Assembly: GCA_017694595.1 (NCBI GenBank)
Contig: JADIMT010000053.1
Coordinates: forward strand, 1-57,267
Direction of reading: 5' to 3'
DNA length: 57,267 nt
From: Candidatus Ornithospirochaeta stercoripullorum
GTDB lineage: Bacteria > Spirochaetota > Spirochaetia > Sphaerochaetales > Sphaerochaetaceae
Made by a program: the position numbers and the translations under genes. A model generated the notes under the pieces. That model was not told the origin of the DNA and made no database searches. It was given only the letters and a program-made list of their open reading frames with translations. Below, piece by piece: positions 49,576 through 57,267 of this stretch. Each line of letters begins with the position of its first letter. Position 1 is the stretch's first letter.

Positions 49576-50370
49576 CTAGCTCCTTCTCACGATGCACTTC
49601 TGAGGGCAGATGTCCGCCGCTTTCTCTGCTGTGCTCTGATCCTTATTCCAGTCATTTGCCGAAAGGAAAGCTTCAACAGCAAAGGGACTTCCCTCGACCT
49701 TGGTCTCGCACATCTTACAGCCTATGCACCCAACCTGGCAAGTCTTGCGAACCTTCCCGCCTGGCTCATGATTATTGCACGCACACACCCATTCAAGGGA
49801 ATACGGTATCATTTTAATAACATGATTCGGACAGACGGAGACGCATTTGCCACAAGCAATACAGCGTTCTTTATCAACAACGATATCACCTTTCTCATCG
49901 CGTGAGATTGCTCCGACGGGGCAGACAGAGATGCATGAGCCCAGATGCAGGCATCCCTCTTTGCATCCAACAGGTCCGCCTTGAAGCAGAGAAGCAGCAT
50001 TGCAATCAGTCATACCTTTATATAGATAATCGGTTTTAGTCACATCGCTGCCACCGCGGCAGAAGACAAACGCTGTCATTCTCTCCTTGACTTCAACTTC
50101 GACGCCAAGGATTTCACCCATCTTTTTAGCAAGCACCTCTCCTCCGGGAGAACACAGCCCGGGAGCGGCAGTACCTTTGAATACAGCTTCAGCATATGCT
50201 TGGCAGCCGGCAAAGCCACAGCCACCGCAGTTAGCGCCCGGCATAGCTTCTTCAAGAGCCACAAGCTTAGGATCTTTCTCAACTGCCAGCTTCTTATCAG
50301 CGATAGCAAGACCGAAGCCAAGGATGAGACCGAGTATACCGACAATCAAAAATGCGATTACTACAGACAT
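49576..50370 (-). CDS. rnfB: Rnf electron transport complex subunit B
   Basis: LPGANCGGCGFAGC-like motif and multiple CxxCxxC ferredoxin motifs. Confidence 0.95.
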   Translation of the reverse strand: MSVVIAFLIVGILGLILGFGLAIADKKLAVEKDPKLVALEEAMPGANCGGCGFAGCQAYAEAVFKGTAAPGLCSPGGEVLAKKMGEILGVEVEVKERMTAFVFCRGGSDVTKTDYLYKGMTDCNAASLLQGGPVGCKEGCLHLGSCISVCPVGAISRDEKGDIVVDKERCIACGKCVSVCPNHVIKMIPYSLEWVCACNNHEPGGKVRKTCQVGCIGCKMCETKVEGSPFAVEAFLSANDWNKDQSTAEKAADICPQKCIVRRS

Positions 50371-50379
50371 CTTTTCTCC

Positions 50380-50973
50380 TTATACCAGTCCAAGATTCGT
50401 CAGAAGACTCTTGTCGAACATCATGAATGCAAGTGCCATGAGGCCAGCAGAGATGAAAGCGATAGGCACATCTTGGAAGACTTTTCTGACTGGAGTCATT
50501 TCCAGCTTCTCTCGTATATTGCTCATCAGTATGATAGCCATAGTAAAGCCAAGTCCTGCGCTTAGACCCGCAACAAAACTCTCAAGCAGATTATAGCCAT
50601 TATCCGCATTGATGACAGCAATACCGAGAACTGCACAGTTTGTCGTAATCAGTGGCAAATAGATTCCAAGCGCCTGGTAAAGGCCCGGGCTCATCTTCCT
50701 GATTACCATCTCTACAAGTTGCACAAGCGCTGCAATGACGAGAATATATGCAATCGTCTGCAGATAATCCAGTCCGAAAGGTGTCAGAAGCAAATGGCTT
50801 ACACCCCAGCAGACGGCAGATGTGATCGATGTGACGAATGTTACGGCAACACCCATTCCAATTGCACTCTCAGTATTCTTGGAAACACCGATGAAAGGAC
50901 AAAGCCCCATGAACTGGACGAGGATGAAATTCTGGATGAACACATAAGTGATTACAATTCCAAGATAGCTCAT
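50380..50973 (-). CDS. rnfA: Rnf complex subunit A
   Basis: VITYVFIQNFILVQFMGLCPFIGVSKNTESAIGMG...TNCAVLGIA. Confidence 0.95.
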   Translation of the reverse strand: MSYLGIVITYVFIQNFILVQFMGLCPFIGVSKNTESAIGMGVAVTFVTSITSAVCWGVSHLLLTPFGLDYLQTIAYILVIAALVQLVEMVIRKMSPGLYQALGIYLPLITTNCAVLGIAVINADNGYNLLESFVAGLSAGLGFTMAIILMSNIREKLEMTPVRKVFQDVPIAFISAGLMALAFMMFDKSLLTNLGLV

Positions 50974-51602
50974 GCCTTACCTCCCTGGGAACGCGATGTC
51001 TTCCACTGGAAGAATGCCTTAAGATAGCCCATCAGGAGCAGAGCGCCAGCTGCAAGTGTCATGACCCTTACAGGGGACGATGAGATTCCAGGCAGCTGGA
51101 TGACCCCGCTGAATGACCCGACTGGAAATAGTGTGATAGTCCCAGCTCCAAGAACTTCGCGGATCAGGGCAATCAACGAAAGGGAAAGAGTAAAGCCTAT
51201 ACCCATTCCAATTCCATCGAGCGCGCTGTCAAGCACACCATTCTTTCCTGCAAAAGCTTCAGCACGGCCAAGGATGATGCAGTTCACAACGATAAGCGGA
51301 AGATAGACACCCAACGCTTCGTAGACAGAAGGCACGAACGCATGTAGCACCATCTCAACAATCGTGACAAACGAGGCGATGATGACAATGTAGCATGGAA
51401 TGCGCACTGAATCAGGAATCACCTTCCTCAAAAGCGAGATGAAGATATTCGAGCATGTCAGGACGAAGATGACGCTAGCACCCATGCCAATGGCATTGGA
51501 AACCTGAGTAGAGACACCCAGAGTCGGGCACATGCCCAGCATGATGATGAATGTAGGGTTCTCCTTGAAGATACCCTTTGTAAGTTCCTTCATATGGCTC
51601 AT
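50970..51602 (-). CDS. rnfE: Rnf complex subunit E
   Basis: KGIFKENPTFIIMLGMCPTLGVSTQVSNAIGMG...VNCIILGRAEAFA. Confidence 0.95.
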   Translation of the reverse strand: MSHMKELTKGIFKENPTFIIMLGMCPTLGVSTQVSNAIGMGASVIFVLTCSNIFISLLRKVIPDSVRIPCYIVIIASFVTIVEMVLHAFVPSVYEALGVYLPLIVVNCIILGRAEAFAGKNGVLDSALDGIGMGIGFTLSLSLIALIREVLGAGTITLFPVGSFSGVIQLPGISSSPVRVMTLAAGALLLMGYLKAFFQWKTSRSQGGKA

Positions 51603-52153
51603 ACAGCACCTCCAAGTCCCTTGACGAATTGAGAGCCATTAATCAACGCAGATGAAACTCCAGAGAATGTGATGGAAGCGCCTGAGACAGCAGCGTTATT
51701 TTCAGCGCTGAGATCCGACTTGCTTTCTGGCAGAGGTTCACTGCCACCAAGTCCCTGGAACATCTCCATATACCAGGCCTCCTCAGCTTTCTTGCCCAAG
51801 CCCGGAGTCTCTGAATCAGCCATAAGCTTGGCTTGCAATACAGATCCATCAATTGAGTAGGATGCAATAACTGTCATTGCACCACCATAGCCAGATGTTG
51901 CCATCTCGACGATATAACCAGCAAGCTCGGAGCCATCAGTCAGAGGAATATAGTAATTGATGCCACCCTCGTCGACTGCAACTTCATCACCGATGGAATA
52001 ACCGGCGGAGACATCCTGCAATGCGGTGATCCTATCCCCTTCCACGTTTGCAGCGATACGAGGCGCTGTAATCTCATTGACTAGAGCACAGAGCGCTGTA
52101 CATACAGCACAGATCAGGAAGAGAATGACAGCTGTACGGATATATCTTGTCAT
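51599..52153 (-). CDS. rnfG: Rnf complex subunit G (FMN-binding)
   Basis: DSETPGLGKKAEE...NAAVSGASITFSGVSSAL (S-G-A-[ST] flavinylation motif). Confidence 0.93.
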   Translation of the reverse strand: MTRYIRTAVILFLICAVCTALCALVNEITAPRIAANVEGDRITALQDVSAGYSIGDEVAVDEGGINYYIPLTDGSELAGYIVEMATSGYGGAMTVIASYSIDGSVLQAKLMADSETPGLGKKAEEAWYMEMFQGLGGSEPLPESKSDLSAENNAAVSGASITFSGVSSALINGSQFVKGLGGAV

Positions 52154-53220
52154 GCTTTCACCTCCTTCCCTTTCTTTTCCTTTGCTTTCTTCACGTAGCC
52201 AAATGGCTTAGTGCGCACGAATCTGTCAATCGTCGGTGAAATGATATTCATCATGATGATTGCCAGCGAGACACCTTCCGGAAGAGAGCCGAAATATCTG
52301 ATGAGGAACGTGAAGAATCCACAGCCAAACGCAAAGATTATCTCTCCTTTCGGTGTCGTAGGTGTCGTGACCCAGTCAGTAGCCATGAAGAACGCTCCAA
52401 GCATCAAGCCGCCAGAGAAGACAGGCAGCAGCACTTCACCATGGAAGGCACCCTGTCCGTAAGGTATTCCTCCGAAGACCCAGGAAAGAATTGCAAAAGA
52501 TCCTATATAGACTACAGGGATTCTCCAGGTGATGATTCCCTTGCATAGAAGGAAGATTCCACCCACAAGCAGAAGCAGAGCAGAGACTTCTCCAATACAT
52601 CCGCCGGCATTGCCAAGGAACGCGTCCACAGCATATGGAGAGATTCCAAGCTTGGCTGCAACGCTATCAGCAAAGGCTGTAGTCGGAATTACTGAAGAGA
52701 GAAGCTCAGAGCTTGTCCCGGAAGCACCAGCAGTCACTGCAGTCTTCATTGCGGAAAGCGGAGTTGCTGATGACATGCCATCTACAAGCATCCAGCGTGG
52801 CAGCGTGAATGAACTCATCTGCGATGTGAATGAGAAGAAGACGAAGACTCTTCCAGCAAGGGCTGGATTCATCCAGTTGCAGCCAAGGCCACCAAAAGTC
52901 CATTTGACAACAGCAATCGCGAATGCAGATGCGATAATCGGTATATAGACAGGAACATGTGGAGGCATGTTCATACCAACAAGAAGTCCTGTGACGATCG
53001 CTGAGTAATCCTTAATCGTGAACTCTTTAGAAACAAGCCCCAACAGATACTCCACAAGAACAGCAGAGGCTATTGAGACAAGCAACACAAGAAGAGCACT
53101 TAAACCAAATGCGACAACACCCCAGATAGCTGCAGGAAGAAGCGCAATGATTACAAAAAGCATTGCTTTATCCGTTCTGAGCGGGCCATGAACGTGAGGA
53201 CTGGTTCTTACTGTCTTCAT
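52150..53220 (-). CDS. rnfD: Rnf complex subunit D
   Basis: SPHVHGPLRTDKAMLFVIIALLPAAIWGVVAFG...SSATPLSAMKTA (flavinylation-type S-x-A-T-P). Confidence 0.95.
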   Translation of the reverse strand: MKTVRTSPHVHGPLRTDKAMLFVIIALLPAAIWGVVAFGLSALLVLLVSIASAVLVEYLLGLVSKEFTIKDYSAIVTGLLVGMNMPPHVPVYIPIIASAFAIAVVKWTFGGLGCNWMNPALAGRVFVFFSFTSQMSSFTLPRWMLVDGMSSATPLSAMKTAVTAGASGTSSELLSSVIPTTAFADSVAAKLGISPYAVDAFLGNAGGCIGEVSALLLLVGGIFLLCKGIITWRIPVVYIGSFAILSWVFGGIPYGQGAFHGEVLLPVFSGGLMLGAFFMATDWVTTPTTPKGEIIFAFGCGFFTFLIRYFGSLPEGVSLAIIMMNIISPTIDRFVRTKPFGYVKKAKEKKGKEVKA

Positions 53221-54530
53221 TTCTTCTTCCTCCCCATCTTCTTACCTAGCTTGAAGCCCTGGACAAGAGGCAGATGCGAGGGACATGTGTATGCACAGCA
53301 GCCACATTCCTTGCAATCCATCAGACCAAGGTCCATTGCCGCCTGATAATTCCCATATTTGATGTTCCGGAACATCTTGTTAGGCTGCAATCCCATTGGA
53401 CAGTGCTGCACACATTTTCCGCAAAGCACGCAGGGAGCTGAGAAATCATCAATCAAAGCAGGAAGGACAAGCAATCCGCCAGAACCTTTCACCATCGGAG
53501 TATCCTCATCATAGATGGCGAATCCCATCATCGGGCCACCTGCAACAAGAGATACAACATCTTCCTTTTCTCCACCGCAATATGCAATCAGATCGGAGAA
53601 CTTCGTCCCGATAGGAGCTATAAGGTTCTTGGGTTCATTGATGCTCTCACCCGAGACTGTAATCACACGCTCAATCAGCGGTTTATGGAAAACAACAGCT
53701 TCGTAGATAGCATTGCAAGTGCCAGCATTGCAAACAACAGCCCCGACATCGAGAGGAAGCTTGCCCGATGGCACCTCACGGCCAAGAAGCGCTTTCAGAA
53801 GCTGCTTCTCATCGCCCTGGGGATATTTCACGCGGAGAGGAACAACTTCGACTGGCAATCCTTTCTCTCTCGCTTTCTCGGAAAGCAATGAGACAGCATC
53901 CATCTTATTAGCCTCGATGCCTATGATGATACGTTTCGGGGAGACTATCCTGGAAGCGATCATTACGCCTTCCAGAATCGCTTCTGGACGCTCAATCATC
54001 AAACGATAGTCCGAAGTGAGATATGGTTCGCATTCAACACTATTGACGACAAGAGCATCAACACTCTTGCCCATTGGAACTGTCAGCTTGACAGCTGTTG
54101 GGAACGTAGCTCCGCCCATACCTACAATGCCTGATGCGCGTACTATATCAAGAAGCTCCGAAGAGGAAAGGTTATTCCAATCGTGCTTCTCCTTCCAGGG
54201 ATCAGATTGCTCGCTATTGCATTTGATTACTGCAGCATCAGCCACAGCCCCGGACTGAACCCTTACTTTTCTTATCTCTGTAACAACACCATCAACTGGG
54301 CTATGGACATCAGCCGAAATATAACCAGAGGCTGTTCCGATAACCTCCCCTTTCGTAACTGTATCGCCCTTCTTCTTTGTCAGAACAGCAGGAGCACCCA
54401 GATGCTCAGACATCGATACCACCAGCTCATCAGGAAGAGGAAGCCTCTCCAGCTTCTTATCCTTTGAGAGGGATTTCTTGTCATCAGGATGAACTCCGCC
54501 ACGTCTGAAAGTGGCAAGTTTCATAAACAA
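53217..54530 (-). CDS. rnfC: Rnf complex subunit C
   Basis: FRRGGVHPDDKK...CVLCGKCVQHCPMGLQPNKM...CKECGCCAYTCPSHLPLVQ. Confidence 0.95.
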   Translation of the reverse strand: MFMKLATFRRGGVHPDDKKSLSKDKKLERLPLPDELVVSMSEHLGAPAVLTKKKGDTVTKGEVIGTASGYISADVHSPVDGVVTEIRKVRVQSGAVADAAVIKCNSEQSDPWKEKHDWNNLSSSELLDIVRASGIVGMGGATFPTAVKLTVPMGKSVDALVVNSVECEPYLTSDYRLMIERPEAILEGVMIASRIVSPKRIIIGIEANKMDAVSLLSEKAREKGLPVEVVPLRVKYPQGDEKQLLKALLGREVPSGKLPLDVGAVVCNAGTCNAIYEAVVFHKPLIERVITVSGESINEPKNLIAPIGTKFSDLIAYCGGEKEDVVSLVAGGPMMGFAIYDEDTPMVKGSGGLLVLPALIDDFSAPCVLCGKCVQHCPMGLQPNKMFRNIKYGNYQAAMDLGLMDCKECGCCAYTCPSHLPLVQGFKLGKKMGRKKK

Positions 54531-54850
54531 AACGCTCCTTTATAAAAAGACAGGTACATTGTACAGCGTCATTCTCCTAATCTCAACAGTAAGCGCTAAA
54601 TTTGTTATCTCAATTCATAATTAATATATCTATCGATAAAGATTTATCATATAGTGCGATACAACAATCGAACTAGGAGAATAAACAAGAAAACACAACA
54701 CGTTCACAGTAACAAAAGTTCAAACTTGAAGAAATCCACAAGATCAATCATGGCAAACAAAGTAATTTAGAAAGGAAAACAATCTACAGTTTCCCTTATC
54801 GATATACCATACCTCTTGAAAGACTCTGAACAATTTTCAGTAATAAAGGC

Positions 54851-55363
54851 ATGGAAGATGAAAAGAAACAGAACGATGTGATAGTACATCCTTTTCCTCC
54901 AGTCTATGACTGCAAGTCAAAAGTCCTTGTGCTTGGTTCTTTCCCATCTGTTAAATCGAGGGAAGATAACTTTTATTACGCTCATCCGCGCAATAGGTTC
55001 TGGCAGATACTCAACATTATTTACCAGATGACTGCAACGACAGTCGAAGAGAAGAAAGCATTGCTGAGCTTTGTTCATATCGCGCTATATGATTCGATAT
55101 ACTCATGCAGTATCACAGGATCTGCCGATTCAGCTATAAGCCGCATCACACCTGCTTCAATAACTCCGATCCTTCAGAAAACAGAGATCGACACGATATT
55201 ATGCAATGGAACCAAGTCTTTCAGCGTTTACATGGAGTATTGCTATCCTGAAACAAATGTCAAAGCGATAAAAATGCCATCAACCTCACCAGCTAACGCT
55301 GCTTTCTCCCTTTCTTCATTGATTGCTGCCTGGAAACCGTTTCTTCCCTCTGCTGGTGCGTGA
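54851..55363 (+). CDS. DNA-deoxyinosine/hypoxanthine glycosylase (UDG family 6-like)
   Basis: LVLGSFPSVKSREDNFYYAHPRNRFWQIL...LCNGTKSFSVYMEY...MPSTSPANA. Confidence 0.9.
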   Translation: MEDEKKQNDVIVHPFPPVYDCKSKVLVLGSFPSVKSREDNFYYAHPRNRFWQILNIIYQMTATTVEEKKALLSFVHIALYDSIYSCSITGSADSAISRITPASITPILQKTEIDTILCNGTKSFSVYMEYCYPETNVKAIKMPSTSPANAAFSLSSLIAAWKPFLPSAGA

Positions 55364-55378
55364 TGCTATAATAGCTCC

Positions 55379-56236
55379 ATGAATCGGATTTTCCAGTTCG
55401 CATTCTCAAAGATAAGAGGAGTGAAAGTCTACGCGCTTGTAGGCAGGTCAGGAACAGGCAAGAGCTATCACTCAAAGCTTGTTGCGGCAAAGTATCACAT
55501 CGACCTGATCATCGATGATGGCCTATTGATCCGCGGAGACAGAATCCTAGCCGGGCATTCTGCCAAACGCGATCCGAACTTCATCGCGGCTGTACGCACA
55601 GCCGTCTTCGATGATGACGATCACAGGAACGAAGTGATGAGCGCCCTCCTGAAAGAGAGATACAAGCGTATTCTTATCATAGGCACTTCCGAGAAGATGG
55701 CAAATAAAATCGCGAAGCGTCTGGAATTGCCACCTCCTGAGAAGATAATACATATCGAAGATGTAGCCTCCGAGGAAGAGATAGAGACTGCGATGAGAAT
55801 CAGGTACACAGAAGGTAAGCATGTCATTCCAGTGCCATCGATTGAAGTGACACGCTCTGCACCTCAGATTGTCTACGATTCAATGAAAGTCTTCATGGGC
55901 AGAAAAGGCCATATGAAGCGCAACCAGACATACGAGAAAACAATTGTCAGGCCAGAATTCTCCCGTCCAGATAAAGAAGAGCTTTCAGAGGCTGTGCTGA
56001 CACAGATGGTCAAGCATGCTATCGGAGAGTATGACCCTGTAATGAAAGTCAAGAAAGTGAGAGGCGTCAGGAATGCTGACTCTACATATTCAATCAGCGT
56101 CACGCTCCAGCTCCCTGCACGGCATTATATGGGCACGACCATCTCCGATTTGCAAGAGTACATCACGGACTGCATCGAGAAATATGGCGGAGTAATGGTC
56201 AAGACAGTCAATATTGAAATCGAGGAATGGGGTTAG
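55379..56236 (+). CDS. P-loop ATPase with Asp23/Gls24-like C-terminal domain
   Basis: Walker A LVGRSGTGKSYHSKL; C-terminal EAVLTQMVKHAIGEYDPVMKVKKVRGVRN...DLQEYITDCIEKYGGVMVKTVNIEIEEW. Confidence 0.75.
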   Translation: MNRIFQFAFSKIRGVKVYALVGRSGTGKSYHSKLVAAKYHIDLIIDDGLLIRGDRILAGHSAKRDPNFIAAVRTAVFDDDDHRNEVMSALLKERYKRILIIGTSEKMANKIAKRLELPPPEKIIHIEDVASEEEIETAMRIRYTEGKHVIPVPSIEVTRSAPQIVYDSMKVFMGRKGHMKRNQTYEKTIVRPEFSRPDKEELSEAVLTQMVKHAIGEYDPVMKVKKVRGVRNADSTYSISVTLQLPARHYMGTTISDLQEYITDCIEKYGGVMVKTVNIEIEEWG

Positions 56237-56389
56237 ACAAATCATGTCCCCAAACCGCTTATCCAAATTCCTTGCGTGATACTGAAAAGTTTGCTTAAAG
56301 CAGCAAGACACAAGTGTTCATCATGGTTATTTCCGCTGATGCTTGCAAAAATATACTACTGTTGAAAGCGATATGTGGAAAATCCGCGA

Positions 56390-57267
56390 TCAGAGATCGT
56401 GCTCCTCAGCCAATGTCTTTGGCTCTTGAGGCAGGATGATCTTGCCAGATTTCGGGTTCTTCTTTCTCCTCTTCTTATGCTTCTTGGCAGGTACAACAGA
56501 AAGCTCTTCATTGGCAGCGCTTTTACGACCCATTGTATTGGGTTTCTTCTTCGGTGCTCTGGCTTCTGCAGACTTCCTTGCCCGCGTCCTCTTGATGCCG
56601 ATGTCCTGGAGAACCATATCAACAGCTTTCTCCAGCTCATAATTAGGAGGCGTCATAGGAGAGATGAGAATCTTAGTCTGTCTGAAAGCTTCATGAAATA
56701 GCTCATCAGGGGTCATGTCCTGGCTCGAGTCGAAGACCAGCAAAGGCTTGATGAAAGCATATATCTGCTCTTCTTTAGCAATGCTCCTGCCCTCTTTCAC
56801 AGCTTCTCGTATTTTACTGTCGAGGGCTTTCAGAGAATCGCTTACAGCTCCGATTGAGGCATACTGAGCCCAGCAAGGGAGAATGAAAGCAAGCAGTCCA
56901 TACTTTCTGAGCTTTTCGAAAATCTCACAGGAAGAACCAGAAGCAAGGATTTTGGATACTTCCTCTGTAAGGCGGGATGTTGAGCATGTGCCAATCATGG
57001 CTGCGTTTTTTCTGATTGCCTTCTTCACATCGTATTTGAGCTTGAAGCCTGTTGTCACTTGATACTTAAGCGCTCTGATCATTCTCACAGGATCCTCGGA
57101 GAAAGTGTAAGAGAGCGGAATCAAGGAGCGTATCTGACGCTTATGGAAATCGGAGAGGGCATCGTTGAAATCAATCAAATGCCCATTCGCGGGATTGTAA
57201 TAGAGACTGTTTATCGAGAAATCACGGCGTTTTGCATCCTGCTCTATCGTGCCAAAGAGATTGTTCC
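56390..57267 (-). CDS. Poly(A) polymerase/tRNA nucleotidyltransferase (N-terminus outside window)
   Basis: Continuous frame to window edge NNLFGTIEQDAKRRDFSINSLYYNPANGHLIDFNDALSDFHKRQIRSL...EDPVRMIRALKY; Lys/Arg-rich tail. Confidence 0.9.
   Translation of the reverse strand, partial: NNLFGTIEQDAKRRDFSINSLYYNPANGHLIDFNDALSDFHKRQIRSLIPLSYTFSEDPVRMIRALKYQVTTGFKLKYDVKKAIRKNAAMIGTCSTSRLTEEVSKILASGSSCEIFEKLRKYGLLAFILPCWAQYASIGAVSDSLKALDSKIREAVKEGRSIAKEEQIYAFIKPLLVFDSSQDMTPDELFHEAFRQTKILISPMTPPNYELEKAVDMVLQDIGIKRTRARKSAEARAPKKKPNTMGRKSAANEELSVVPAKKHKKRRKKNPKSGKIILPQEPKTLAEEHDL

Overview
The window appears to be a spirochaete-like (Spirochaetota) chromosome segment; this lineage call is inferred from protein character only. 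It holds housekeeping operons with small accessory islands between them. Minus strand 1-10354: rpoC (partial), rpoB, rplL, rplJ, rplA, rplK, nusG, secE, tRNA-Trp(CCA) and rpmG, behind a textbook sigma70 promoter. Plus strand 10559-18693: a GntP-type permease, glycerate kinase, LrgA/LrgB, a SNF2 helicase and an uncharacterised 585-aa partner, in close succession. Next come lactate dehydrogenase, an RlmI-like methyltransferase with a long Arg/Asp/Tyr-rich tail, phosphohexomutase, galE and a diaminopropionate ammonia-lyase. These are followed by a decayed phage tail fragment, a LacI-regulated locus with a perfect operator, four consecutive envelope/beta-barrel-like proteins, and an AAA/DUF4143 ATPase flanked by IS debris. 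The remainder is RNase Z, an FtsX/LolD-like ABC cassette, ftsY, a PEGA-like protein, prfB with a programmed frameshift, a GH57-like protein lacking catalytic motifs, a complete rnfCDGEAB operon, a family-6 UDG-like glycosylase, a P-loop protein and a partial polyA/CCA polymerase. The observations most worth a second look are: (1) four direct repeats at exactly 23-bp spacing upstream of the DUF4143 ATPase; (2) the SNF2 plus 585-aa pair coupled to lrgB; (3) a putative solo omega-RNA/IS605 right end forming the 3' end of the methyltransferase gene; (4) the GH57-like probable pseudoenzyme; (5) a 3-residue insertion in RpoB fork loop 2.
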